64,000 bases of DNA from Armillaria gallica (GCA_037576215.1 JBANDB010000004.1:5642001-5706000), one strand, 5' to 3'; counted from the first letter of the stretch, positions 45,632 through 57,299 are shown. The notes: generated by a model not told the origin, from the letters alone. A program made the numbers and translations.

Positions 45632-46769
45632 ATGGTTGAGCTTCCTCAGGAACTCATCGAACACATTATCGACGAACTCAATCTTCTGGGAAATCGAAAG
45701 GCTCTGTTCGCGGCGCTGTCTACCGCTCGCTCATTTAGAATTCGGGCCCGTCTACACCTTTTTCAACGAATGTACCTCGCCAACGAGCAGCATTTCCACA
45801 AATTTGACGAGCTATGCAAAGCATCTCCATCGATCCTTGGTATTGTACGAACTATCCGTGTGGTTATCCGTCCGAACTATAGCCATGCGTTGCTGTCACT
45901 CCAAGTCCACTCGTTTCCGAACTTGACTGCCCTCGAGGTGGACGGCTGGAAAGATGGCTATATGTGCTCCAAGCTGCCACGGGACGATGCACTGTCCCTT
46001 TCCTCCAAGAATCTTAGTTCTCTTACTCCAATATCTCTTCTTCCCAGACTCGAAACGTTTTCGCAGCTGTATCCAATCCTACCCCTTTCTCGAATCGCTT
46101 TCTTTGCGATCTCTTGACGTCCCTGCATCCATCGAAGATGCCCATTCATATCTGGGCCCTCCTATCAGGGAACTTTCTATCACATGTCCCAATTACGGCA
46201 CCTGCGCGTTGTTTGCCGGACCCAGGAACAGCTTTGGTCTCCAAGCGCTATCCAAGCTTCGAATAACCCAGTCTTCGCTGTGTCAGATTTCGGTAATCCA
46301 ACATATCCTTGACGCGGCACGAAGCACATTGCAGGAGCTTCATCTTTGTGCCATCGACCCCAGTAAGCTCTTCAAGGTCTTATCATTTCGCATTGCTGAT
46401 TGTAACTGTTTCCAAGGCGTAAGGGAACCAGGGGAAACCCTCGAAATCTCTCAGATACCCGTAATTTTCTTTCAGCCGGCGGGATTCCGGAAGGCCAATT
46501 TGAAGTGTATGAGTTACCTCGTCCAGTGTTTGCAGAAAAGCACTTCGAGTCCTGCGCAGCTCACACTTCGTATGGCCTTCTATGACGGAGTGTTCGAGGA
46601 CTTGGGCTCGCAGGGTACACGGGCATCTATTGATTCCATGCCCGGTACATGTCTTCTACTCATTTTCCGTCTAGCCAGGGACAACAAAGCAGGCCTTGTC
46701 GAGAAAGCTGCATCGTTTTTCCCTCACTTGCACTCTACTGGGCGCGTCGTAGTTCAATCTGAATCTTGA
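45632..46769 (+). pseudogene. F-box-type protein, one frameshift
   Basis: The ATG at 45632 begins MVELPQELIEHIIDELNLLG, a typical basidiomycete F-box N terminus; an in-frame ATG at 45611 would add seven residues. The F-box (about residues 2-45) normally recruits Skp1 in an SCF ubiquitin ligase. Downstream are leucine-rich substrate-recognition-like stretches (FPNLTALEVDGW). Near 46073 the frame shifts: the first frame ends TFSQL followed by nonsense, and the next continues IQSYPFLESLSLRSLDVP, IRELSITCP, ILDAARSTLQELHL and FFPHLHSTGRV to TGA at 46767-46769. A single-base indel, or a sequencing error, explains it. No intron is apparent. Otherwise the gene looks complete and unaffected by the repeats. 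Confidence 0.7.
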
Positions 46770-47159
46770 CTTATTATTCATTATGTACCGATTGACCTTG
46801 ATTGACACGCGTCAGTTGAAAGGCCGCACCAATCACCTATATATCAGTCTTGCCGCACCAGCGTCGAACCGACAATGCACGGATGATCATAATTATAACG
46901 TTTTCTTTTCTATTGCTAATGAACTTCAACATTCACGTTCACGACGCGCCTCTGGTTCTTGAGGCTATCAAGGCTGTATAAGACCAGTCATATATATACA
47001 ACGAGGGAATGTTGTACGTACGCACCATCTGTAGTTGACACCTGAGCTACTGGAGCCACTGTAATCGACTCCGCCTGATGCGTCCCCAAAAAATATAGAT
47101 ACGCATTGTGCATATACTGAAGAGAGCCGTGGATTTTAGAAACCTAACTGCAGGGAGAT
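46770..47159. other. No gene seen
   Basis: The 3' flank of the F-box gene, with no supported coding or repeat feature. Confidence 0.4.
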
Positions 47160-47640
47160 CTACGAACTGTTCTGAACCGAGGTATAGCGGCTGGGATTGG
47201 TACCAGTACGGGAAGGGCTTCTCACTACCGGTTTGAGATACACGGTAGGCCGTATTTTCTCGTTAATCTTCGCGACGAACATTCCCACAGGATACACATC
47301 TAAAAATAAACAGCCAAATTGAGCAGCCCTGTACATGATCAAATCCTTATCACGCACTTGTAAACTGTCAGACCGCAGGTCAGTACACCACTTGGACGGA
47401 CGCATAAAGGAGATACTCACAAGTCGTCATGGGTTCGTCCGCAGAACGGATTTGAAGCTGACTAAAGTAGGAAAATCCATGTCCGCACTTGCACACTCGT
47501 CTAGTTCGGTGAGCTCGGCGTATCCAAACATCAAATAGATAGGCGTACATGCTGTTCTTGCACCACTGATAAGCTCAGAAGAAACATCTCGCATGTCATC
47601 GACCTTTTTTGAATTCAATAGTTCTCGACGTATGCTAAAA
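47160..47640 (-). other. Possible gene fragment, unrecognised
   Basis: On the minus strand a stretch reads KKVDDMRDVSSELISGARTA and YAELTELDECASADMDFPTL (47618-47427), then, in another frame after an intron-like GTGAGT, LRSDSLQVRDKDLIMYRAAQ (about 47400-47330). The residue composition looks coding, but start, end and splice pattern cannot be fixed and the family is unknown. Confidence 0.25.
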
Positions 47641-48759
47641 TAAGAGTCAGCGTAGGTAGATCCTTTCCATTCACTGAAATTCTAGAATACTCATCCTCTC
47701 ATAGCCCAATCTCAGCCGCCGCACGCATTTTCCTTCGAATGATGACCTCAAACACCGGCACCAACGACGATATTTACGCAGCGCTGTTTTACGATATATC
47801 TTATTCAGCGAGAAAGCCCGGAGGTGACGGTAACCGGAGCGGAAGGGAGGACGCTTCAGGATGGGTAAGTCCTTACCTTCACCTCACACGCCCTCTCTAA
47901 AAGGACGGCGTCATATAGAGCTTCGGAGAAACAATCTGTTCAAGAGCAAGGCTTCTCCATTTCGAAGAAGTTTCCAGGACAACACATAGAGCGTGACAGA
48001 GAGGATGGGACACCTTCACTGGAAATGACGCTCCGAATCTCGCCGTCGATACCGTGACATCCTTTAGGTTTCTTCAATCTTTTCCTTCAGACATTTGTAC
48101 ATCAGGACGTCCACTTGACTTCTAACCTGACATACGGGTATGCTTCTCTCGTCGATTTCTCCGAGCTTATTGTTCGCTTAGATGGACCACCTGTCTAGTC
48201 GCCCCTGCCGCTTGTGTGTGCTTTTTTCATCGGATAATAAGTCGTATTAGATATTGTCCAAATGTTACCAAACGCCCATGATTTCTGTTGTCTCTCAGCG
48301 TTTGTTATAACGAGACAGCAATCATTGTGCTCACTTTAGCATTCGACGACAGGCTTTTCATTCTGAAATGATCCATCAAGACGCCCCCTGAACTCTCAGT
48401 CCGGTGTACGAGGATGTTATCACCCATTTCATGTTTCAAACGCACGTCCTTCCACCGGAAACATGGTGGATATATGCAAAAGTTGGGAAAGGTCTTTCTT
48501 CGGTCGATGAGGAACACTGAAGGAAGAAAACGTCCTTTGGTCATCACCGCCTTGGGAAACAATGCTCGATGCGGCCCAAAGTCCATCGGTATCACGGCCT
48601 TCCAGCATACGAAATCATCCTTAGCAAAAGCATAGTCCGAATCTTTCCGGATTCAAAAGATTTGGAATTTGGATCTCTATGTGTAATCTCAAAGTAACGT
48701 CCTTTGAGGGAAAGTTTTCTGAGTGCCCAGAGGAGGTAGACTACAAAGTGGGTAAATTG
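47641..48759. other. No gene seen
   Basis: Mixed-composition sequence without recognisable protein similarity; only short fortuitous frames on both strands. Confidence 0.4.
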
Positions 48760-51700
48760 TGAAGTAAAAGGAAGTTAGTTGGACCTATCCGTCCCGACGA
48801 ACCTACTGCTGCGTGCGACCATACTTCCCCCATCACCTTGGTCCTGCCACAGGTCTTGCTTGTTCCATTGTAATTCCGTTCAACAGCACAGTTTAGACAA
48901 TCGTTGTTGTGAGGTCACTATTTGAAGTCGGAGAGGGGTCGGACTATGGGTCGATGAGTGGGCCAAAATTAGCTTTGAACGGGATGAAATGCCCATTACC
49001 GTTTGCCGCAATCAATAATTAGCCTCTACAGCTCAAGTCCCACTCGCCGCATGATGATAGCATGGTGAAAATCATGGTCCTCACGCTGCAGAAAAGTTTT
49101 CCCGTGTCATCGCCACGATGTGCTAGTCTCTGGACGCGTCGTCGCGTTCATCGTAGGAGCTGCGAAAAGGGTGAGTACAAAATTACGCGCGAAGAGGAAG
49201 AGGACGTACCAGTCTTCAAGATCTTCTCTAACGGCCATTTGTAACGTTTTCCGTCACCGTGAAGTGCAGCGAGCACAATACCCGCTCTCCTGCTGACAGA
49301 GTTCGCTATCGCGCGTTGCTAGCGGAGAAGTCACTCGTCGTGAATAGTTGTCGTCAACGGATTAACGGAGCGCACGGGAAGCTGGCCAAGGCTGAATTCA
49401 GGATTTTAACAAAGCATCAGTGAACTCACTTTGGAAATCTTCGAGGCCTTCTCCGGCGCCGGCTCTTCAGTACAGGTCCGCGTGCAATCGAGATGTAGAC
49501 TAACTACCGAACTGAGAAGAAGAAATAGAATGGTAGAGGATTCGAGCTCACCATCACGCTCGGCAGTCAGTGCGGTTATCAGACTACCAAAGGGCGTCAC
49601 GAGATTAAGCAGAATCAAGTTCAAGGCGCGAAGTACCAAATTGTAGCAGAGGAGCACGGTGGGCCGACGTCTTGCTATACTAGACGTCGACCGTGAGAGA
49701 ATGAGACAAGGATGATGGGCGTCGATGACCGGAATGGTATGTTTGGCTCGCTGGTGCAGAGTCAAACAATCCAGCCTTATATTCAACCTCGTCCTTCATT
49801 CTGGTTCAAGCCACTTCGACTCCTGGGTGATGCTTGAACATTACGTGAGTAAACTTCGATGCGTATCTTACGTGGTATTTACCTTTTATTTCAGCCAACT
49901 GTTTTGATAACCGAAAAGCTCGAAATCAAGACCAGAACTTTTGGCCCGCGCGAGCACACGCTGAAGAGGAGGACCTAAGTGCAAAGGGGCCCGCATGCAG
50001 ATCCTTGGTGAGTTTCTCGCCTGCTGGATGACATGCGTATCCTTACCTTCTTCACACAGGTCTCCGACGTCCGTACGCGTCCTCGGCGACCTTACGCGAT
50101 GAATGGCCTCTCGCCATCAAGCAAGCTCTTGGTGCGGTGGAAGACCCGGTTATGCGAGAGACGATGTCTTTTCACAGCATCTCGGTCAGGTCCGTCGACG
50201 ACTTGCCTGCGAGTACTTTCACATAGCAAGCGGTCAGCACATCCTGACTTTCCTGGGACAGCATTCCCTCCCTCCACTACCTTCCAGTACGCTCCCTGCA
50301 AGGACACGGCCCGCAAAGACCTCTTTCTCCCGATTTTGCACAAAGACGACGCATCGAGCAAGTGACGGGACGAAGTTGCACTCGAAGGCCACGCCACGCC
50401 TGCACTCGACGATGACGGGAAACGCGAGCATTTGGAGGGGGATGTGGTTTGCAGGAAGCGAGGGGTGGGTCCTCTCTCTCTCGCTCTTAGTCAGGGTACT
50501 CACGCGTCTCCAGATCTGTTCCAAATCAACGCGACGTGGTGAGGTGCTCGATTTTGTACTGAGACGACATATCGTCATCCGGCGAGCGAACAGGACAGAA
50601 GAGATGGGTAAGTCTCTCCCGTTCACTCATATTCCGGGCGCTTATCCTCCCGTTATCCAAGCAGCAGCAATTTTGGCTCGAGGTGAAGCATCTTAGCTTC
50701 ATCTCACAAGCAAGTTCTCGGGGCGGCGATGATGGGAATGAGCAGATGCGTTGGAGACGCGTAATCTCATGTGTTTGCTTCACAATGCGCGCACCCCGGC
50801 TCTAGCCCGATCACTCTCCGAGACTCCTCAAAATGACGACCTCAAGCACGAAAAAGCCGGTGCAGACGACGCTTCGAATATGAGTTCGAGCGTCATCGAC
50901 GCGCTTTGGATTGAGGTATCGCTTGCAAGGGTGATGATTTGATTTAAAAGACGGGGTGCAGGCGTCTAGGAACCGAAATTAGGGTTGGGAGGTATCTGTG
51001 CGCTACGAGGCTTTTTTGCTCAATATGCGAGCTTTGTTAGACCGCTAGGAGCTGTACTTAGGATTTAGTACGGAAAATGACTCATTTGCAATTACGTAGA
51101 TTAGTCTTTACAAGAATAATATGAACACTACCAATTCATGACCCAAATATCCGAAAACTTCTTCCTGAACTATGGTCGGGACGAGTGACCGAGAGAATAG
51201 GACACAGTTCGGAAAATCGAGCTGGACTGTCCATGAATTCGACGTCCTGAAGAGAGATCATGTATCTGAAGGTTCGTTGAGGGAGAAAGACGTACCCGTA
51301 GTGTAACGATAGACGTGGCGTAGACATTGATAGTGGTGGTGCGTGCCTCTGCACCCTCCCCCGCCGTGCGTCTACCTCGCTGTCTTGGACGAGCTCCGCA
51401 AACTGCTTTCGTCGACGCGCTCACCGGAATTTGAGTCGCGCCAATCACTTCTGTCGACTCTTAACCGCGCTCCCTCTCAGGCCAAAGCAACATATCCCGA
51501 GTGTAAAGGAATGCACTTGCCTTGGTAAATCTGGACCAGCACTGGTTAGCCCGAGTTCAGGGTAGAATGAAGAAGAGCCTGGTAACTAGTAAAGGCCCCA
51601 GCATCTATTTACGCCGTCAGCTGCGAGGTACGGAGCTACAGAAAGACTCTTACCTTGGTAGCCACTTGCCGTTGTCCTGCACAAGCCCATGTCAACGACA

Positions 51701-52020
51701 GAAAGTAAGTGGAGTGTAAGGATACGTACCGATATCAGTATACCCCCAACGGAACGACCCTTAACCTGATCCAACAAGTCCGTCCATTAGCCCACCGAGT
51801 CCATTTCCGTCGGTGGAAGGGATCAGCGGCAAGCTCGTTGTACGTGGATGACTGTTACTGATGACGCGTGCGCGTGGACTGTGATCCACTTTCTGTTAGC
51901 TTGGAGTCAAGTATCCAAGCCATTGCAAGTGCTTACCGGCCCAGGTTCACGCTCCGACCCTCCTAATACTATGCGTGGCCTTGTTCGAGCTTATCGTCTC
52001 TCTCTGAACGGGAAACGGAG
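48760..52020. repeat. Dispersed repeat block C, inverted copy of A and B
   Basis: The block runs in the opposite orientation to A and B; coding-like exons are therefore on the plus strand. They include HDVLVSGRVVAFIVGAA (about 49100-49160), NCFDNRKARNQDQNFW (about 49900-49950), LRRPYASSATLRDEWPLAIK and QALGAVEDPVMRETM (about 50062-50165), EYFHIASGQHILTF (about 50210-50255), and the part 51130-52010, which matches 13560-14460 of block A. GT-AG-like boundaries separate the pieces. Stops and frameshifts are present. The protein family was not recognised. Confidence 0.6.
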
Positions 52021-52239
52021 GGATAGTAGAGATCACACACCTTCAACCCCGTGTATCTTGAAAATGTTAATGAAGCTTGTAGCTCCGTCTAGAAAAGGGT
52101 CGTAAGTAAAGGTTTGTGATGGCGAAATTAAGAAACATCACCTCGTCGGTCAATGAGGCGCTACCAGACTTCTCGAACGACATTGATACTGCGGGAGATC
52201 GTCTGGAATGAGATTACTCGGCATATTGAAGGGGAGCAT

Positions 52240-52345
52240 AGATGGATGGGAGTAAGGAGCACGCTTTGTTTGATACCGCGTCAAGCCAAACATTCGATTT
52301 TGGTCATCGACACCCATCTCGCGAGCCGTCTCGATATCGTGCCGT
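52240..52345. repeat. Short dispersed repeat, near-identical to 40240-40340
   Basis: Both copies contain AGCACGCTTTGTTTGA, CGCGTCAAGCCAAACATTCG and CGACACCCATCTCG in the same order. Related but more diverged sequence occurs in blocks A, B and C. Confidence 0.65.
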
Positions 52346-52889
52346 CTTCGGTCTCGGTGGTGAGCTCGGCTTCTTCCTTCCCTTTCACTCACCTCTTGCT
52401 TCTCCTCCTGCTGCGTCTTCACGTGTCCAATCGGCACGATAGTCTTGAACGCCCGTATACGGATGTTATTATCCTAGAAACGAATGAATAAGCGATACCT
52501 TGAACTTGGCCCACGGTGCGCGATACCATTTCCTCCAACTCGCGTTCTTCCTCACTCAGCTCATCCATCTAGGTCGCGGTATTCGTTCATTCTGCCGTAC
52601 ATGGGCTTGTAGCCGGTATTTCGTAGTGGTATAGGGTGGGTGCGGGGAATTGGAGGGAGCAGGTGGGGGTACCTGCGTTCTCGCAGCAGTACCGTCGCCG
52701 TCGTTACCGACATACAGTCACGTCGTTGTGGCCAGGCCCGTCGTCGTCGTGGTTCCAGGAATAGTCACGGTAGCAGGTGGCATCAAGGCATGCCGATGGC
52801 ACAAATGGAGAGGACCTCTTCCCGTACTGGTGTCAGTCTTCACATGGTTATCCAAATGTCACCAGCCTTGATGCCTTCCACGGCCTCTG

Positions 52890-52980
52890 TTATCATGGGT
52901 CCGACTGGAGGCACCGTGGGTACAACGATACAGCCTCGGCGCCTAGCAAGCTCTTCTTTTCCTCACACCACTCGGCAGCC
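52890..52980 (+). promoter_or_regulatory. Conserved upstream box of DUF6535 gene 4
   Basis: GGTCCGACTGGAGGCACCGT, GGGTACAACGATACAGCCTC, GGCGCCTAGCAAGCTCTTCT and TTTCCTCACACCACTCGGC precede the start codon. Homologous to the upstream box of gene 3; the similarity extends back to about 52780. Confidence 0.5.
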
Positions 52981-55777
52981 ATGCCTTCCATCGATATCGT
53001 ACCAGACGTAGACGACGAAAATGTCGAAAACCTACCCCATAACACTCAAGGCGACACGGGGACGTCGGATGATCCTGCAGGCGATTCCCAGCCTGAGGTT
53101 CAGCAGCCGGCGAAGCCAGCTCATTTCCAGCAAAAGTCAACTCGTCACTTTTTTGGTATCCCGCAACGTGGACCCCAAGTGAGAGGTACGATGTTTTATT
53201 GCTCATGCTTGCCAAGTTTCTCATAACCGATCCAAGGGAACGACCCGTTTGACTACGAGCAGAGATTTCCAGAGGATAAGCAGTATGAGGAACTAGGTCC
53301 ACTTGCCAGGGTATGGAGGACATACCTTGAAGAATGCGGTGTATTTGACGTCGAGATGCTGGAAGGATGGAGGGACGGATTGGATGTTTTGCTCGTTTTC
53401 GTGAGTGTGACATTCAAAAGTCATTGTTTCCTTACTCATCCTTGTATAGGCTGGTCTTTTCTCAGCTGTGGTCACTACGTTCGTTGTTCAGACATCGCAG
53501 AACCTCCAAGTCGATTACGGTCAGGTCACAGCAACGCTTCTATTTGAGCTCATCGACGTCCAGCGCGCTGCGGCTAACGGTACTCTCGTCAACGATATCC
53601 CCCGTTCAGATCTTACCCCCTTCTCCAATTTCCGTCCTACAACGTCTGATTCCTTGATCAACGGACTGTGGTTCACTAGCCTCGCGTTCAGTCTCACTAC
53701 TGCTCTGTTCGCTGTCCTGACAAAACAGTGGATTCACCAATACATTGCTGTTCCATCAGGCACCCCTCGGGACAGATGCCATGTCCGCCAATTCAGGTAC
53801 ATGGGGCTACAGCAGTGGGGTGTGGGTTTCATCATTGGATTGTTACCCGTTCTCCTGAGTGTGTCGCTTGGTATATTTCTCGTGGGTTTGGTACTTTTCC
53901 TCGCCCCACTACAAGTGACAATCGCATCTGTCGTCGGAGCCATCACACTTATATCCTTTGCTGCGTACTTTGTCAGCAACTTCCTGCCAATTATGTACCC
54001 TTCATGCCCGTACAAGACACCACTGTCGCACTATCTCTTTCTCCTCTATGCATACATCACCCACAATGTCTTCTCTTTGAACATCTCATCATCCTCAGTG
54101 ATTTCTCCTGTTCACATGCTCCAAGATGCCGAGCGTTCCGCTGTGGAGTCCAATGTAGAAGAGATGGACATACACGTATTGGCTTGGCTATTTAACATGT
54201 CATCCAACCCCAGTGTACAAAATATCGTCATCCAATCAACCAGTGCCTTACCGTTACGGTCAGTGGAGCCTTTAAAGAAATATGCGGAGCGATTTTTAAT
54301 GATGTGCAATCGCGGCGTCCTTGACCCCTTGGCCATCAATTGCCAGGAAAACATCCTCGATTGCCTTATTCGCGCCAGGCTCCGCTTCAGTGTGCCCAGT
54401 TTGTTCTTGGCGTTCTTGCCCTACTGTAGGATCTCCAATGAGGGAATGAAAAGAAACCAGCTGTCCGCAGAAACCTATGCGGAGGTTCTGTGTGTCAACC
54501 GCTCGTATGTTTCTTTGTACACCCACGAGATTGCGAATCTAGTCAAGGCTCAATTTACCAAATTGCCAGAGCAGCGGCTTTGCTTGCAGCCCATTGTATG
54601 GGCCCATCTTCTCCAGAAACTCCTACCCTTCACTCTAGAGAGCGGTCTGATTCCTTTATTCCTGATGATTCCCCCGGACTATTGGCATGCCAACTACAAG
54701 CCACCTCCCCTTTTCCCAAAGAATGACATGAAGATTCGTTCGATTTCTGATGAGGACCACCGTGCTGCATCTCTTCAGGACGCCGTTTACAAGTACCTGT
54801 ATCCAGACATTGCCGATGCCTTTTTTGAGGTTTTCACGGATGTGAAGGATAGCATCTTCCATCCTGATCCCACCACCGATGAATTCCCTGCTCCTAGAGA
54901 TCCACACCTGCGTTCACTGCTGATACTAGCCGGCTCACCCTCTATCCAAAAGACGGCTATCGAACCATCTATGGAAGAGCTTTATGTCAAGGTGCTGGAA
55001 AACATTGAGACTTACATAGGCCTCCCAGGCTTATCTCCGCACCTCAAGGTTCCTTCTTCTGAACTAGAAAGCAATCGATATGCGGTGCTGAAGCTCCTGT
55101 ATATGCTGGTTTCTTCAGACAACTATCACACCACTATGATGGTGGGTACTCAGCATACCATACTGATGCTGTTTCTCCAAGCACTCAACTCCACAAGCAC
55201 TCACCCCCAATTTCTCCCCTCTGACTGGTGTACCCCAACCATGGCCTTCAATTTTACCCAAATCGCCTTCGAACCCCCAGACTGGACGCTCTCCTCCGAT
55301 GACATGACACTCCAATTTGTGTATGAATTCCTGCAGGTCGGTGGGCCCATTGCAAATCAGATTTTCTCCCGTTTTGTTTCTGGACGTCTTCTTGACCATG
55401 TAGTCAAGCTCCATGGGGACAAAGAGATTTCAGGGAGGAAATGGTACCTGCAAGAGGTCTTAGGGGCTTTTGTTAGTGGGGTCAGGAGGTCGGACGCTGC
55501 GGTGGCATACCTCTTTGAGCTCGACAACATCTTTGCTGTTTGTGCAATGTTTATCATTTGGGACGACATCTCCCACCTCCGCCTCCTTGCACAGTGTTGC
55601 CCAGATCACCCGGTGTGGACTGAGTGTTTACAGAAGCTCGATACTATTCTGGAGTACTTTGAACTGTCGCAGTATAGGGAGCTGATCCTTCATACTGTTT
55701 CATACTTTCGGGTGCTTTTTGAAGGAGGCGAGCCTCCAATCTTGGAATCACGGCCGACAGTGAGCTCGCTTTGGTGA
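52981..55777 (+). CDS. DUF6535 membrane protein, gene 4
   Basis: Three exons, 52981-53185, 53237-53400 and 53450-55777, encode 898 residues; introns of 51 and 49 bp sit at the same positions as in gene 3. DUF6535 spans about residues 70-302 with four hydrophobic segments and the conserved loop TKQWIHQYIAVPSGTPRDRC. The C-terminal region shares SDWCTPTMAF and CPDHPVWTECLQKLDTI with gene 3, but residues about 325-430 differ, including an insertion around LFLAFLPYCRISNEG. The stop at 55775-55777 (TGG TGA CGA) aligns with TGG CGA CGA in gene 3, so a C-to-T change has removed roughly 20 C-terminal residues. Probably functional, but with the altered end. Confidence 0.87.
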
Positions 55778-56560
55778 CGACTGCGACAACAATGTGGGAA
55801 TATCGGGAAGGAATCCATTAGGGCTAGTAATGTGTGAATATGCTGCTTTCATACTTGTTGGGATGAAGAATCCCTGTATATATTGGTATTTTCCTCTCAT
55901 TGTAAACCTTTATTCAATCAAAGCAACATCGCTTTCTCATGAAGACCGTGCTCGCTCTTTCATCTGCCCAAGAGCTTAAGATCAAGACCGAAAGGTTTTT
56001 GCCTTGTCGAGCGGAACATCGATGTCATCAGCGGTTTGGCTTGGGAGCGGTAGACTAAAGAGAGTCAGAGGTGACGCGATGTTGTGTGTAGTGATATGAT
56101 AGTATGCTTCAGGTCATGACGATGGAGTTTATGGCGCCTTCTGTACGGATTTCCACCAGGGAGCCCTGTTGCGTAGGGATATGAGCCTTGGCTTGATGGA
56201 TACGATTGTCCTGTTATCAAGTGCTCTACACTACGAACATAACATCTACCTCTACCCTCTAGATTTTTATTAGGACGTTCGGAGAGAAACCCTTTGATTC
56301 TCTTTTGGTAACTCATGGTGTTGTTTTGGCTCTAACAGCACGTTCCTTGTCGTACAGTTCAATGTATTTGAGTGGATCAGACCTTCCGTTAGGCAACGTC
56401 AACTGTGGTAGTCATCAGCAATATAGCTCCAGACAAATTCATTCGGAACGCGCCCTGTAGAAGTAGGGTATAGTGCAACCTAAAGCGAGCTCCTCGACAC
56501 AGGCTAATTGTCTGGGACACTAGTACTCGCCGAAAGGGTCTTGCTAGGTAGGCGGAGAGA
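55778..56560. repeat. 3' flank of DUF6535 gene 4, duplicated after gene 3
   Basis: Matches 36208-37000. It starts with the former coding tail of the gene and includes a likely polyadenylation region. Similarity to the gene 3 flank continues more weakly to about 56830, near where the retrotransposon begins. Confidence 0.7.
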
Positions 56561-56957
56561 TGCTTTGAATGACTTCAGAACTACACATCCCCGAGAATAC
56601 TAGTCGTTCCTTCTCACATTCACAAGATCCGGCTCATACCGTATTCCAAAAACAAGCTGGTATTCGCTGTCTTGGAGAGCAAGCAAAAGAACAAGTGGTG
56701 TCAGCTTCGATGGTAACGTCCAAGGAGTCCGGCATTATGGAAGCCAGCTGGCGGAAACACTTGAGTTGGTGACGGTGTCGTTGGACCTTTCCGAGATGAG
56801 ATGAGTTGAACTCGCATGGGAATAACGCGCTGTAAGACCCGAACTTCAATCAAAGGTGATGTAGATCGGCTGTATCGCGTTCGTACAGTCACCGTCTAGC
56901 CCTGTGATGATTGACGCCCAAGACTCACTTTAGGAGCTCTTAGCAGAGAGTAAGGAG

Positions 56958-57299
56958 TGTTGTCGGTATGAATAAACTTTAGCTCAAAGCTAGGGAAATA
57001 CAGGCTTTGAGTAAGCTACTTATATACTAAAGTCAGGGTCCGTAAAAGGTACTAAAGTGAGGCTACCGTGTTAGAAAGTGAATAAGCCAAATACACGATA
57101 GCCGAGAATAAGACGTGCTCAAGACGTGTCGTGTCGTATTGAGTACGTGTCGCGTACATGTCGACCGAGTGTGACGTGTTAGCGATGTGAAGATTTATGA
57201 AGACTCCCCGGGAGTCGCGGATCTAGGAACATAGTGAGTCATCTTATCTTATCTATCAAAGATAAGATAAGATGCGGAAAAAATGAATAAATCGTAACA
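56958..57299 (-). mobile_element. 3' LTR of the Ty3/gypsy element (342 bp)
   Basis: Read on the minus strand it starts TGTTACGATTTATTC and ends CGACAACA, giving TGTT/AACA ends. A polypurine tract (AGTGGGGGGGTA, minus strand, 57300-57311) precedes it. A TATA box (GTATATAAGTAGC, minus strand) lies near 57010-57025. The upstream part holds a 33-bp palindrome of GATAAG repeats and several ACGTG motifs, likely U3 regulatory sequence. The left edge was chosen by terminal symmetry because the partner LTR is outside the window. Confidence 0.65.
57241..57273. promoter_or_regulatory. Perfect palindrome of GATA motifs in the LTR
   Basis: ATCTTATCTTATCT, a five-base spacer ATCAA, and AGATAAGATAAGAT form a perfect 14-bp inverted repeat. 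It contains two GATAAG sites per strand, the consensus of fungal GATA factors. It lies about 220 bp upstream of the LTR TATA box. It could also form a stable hairpin. Confidence 0.6.

Noticed and set aside
9100..55700. Many open frames antisense or out of frame to the four DUF6535 genes, some longer than 100 codons
   Set aside because: They are shadows of the conserved coding sequence: they recur at the same place in each paralog and follow its codon structure, with no independent start context or family similarity.
57241..57273. The LTR palindrome as a transcription terminator
   Set aside because: It lies in the U3 part, upstream of the TATA box, has AT-rich arms and occurs in a eukaryotic element, so a rho-independent terminator reading does not apply.
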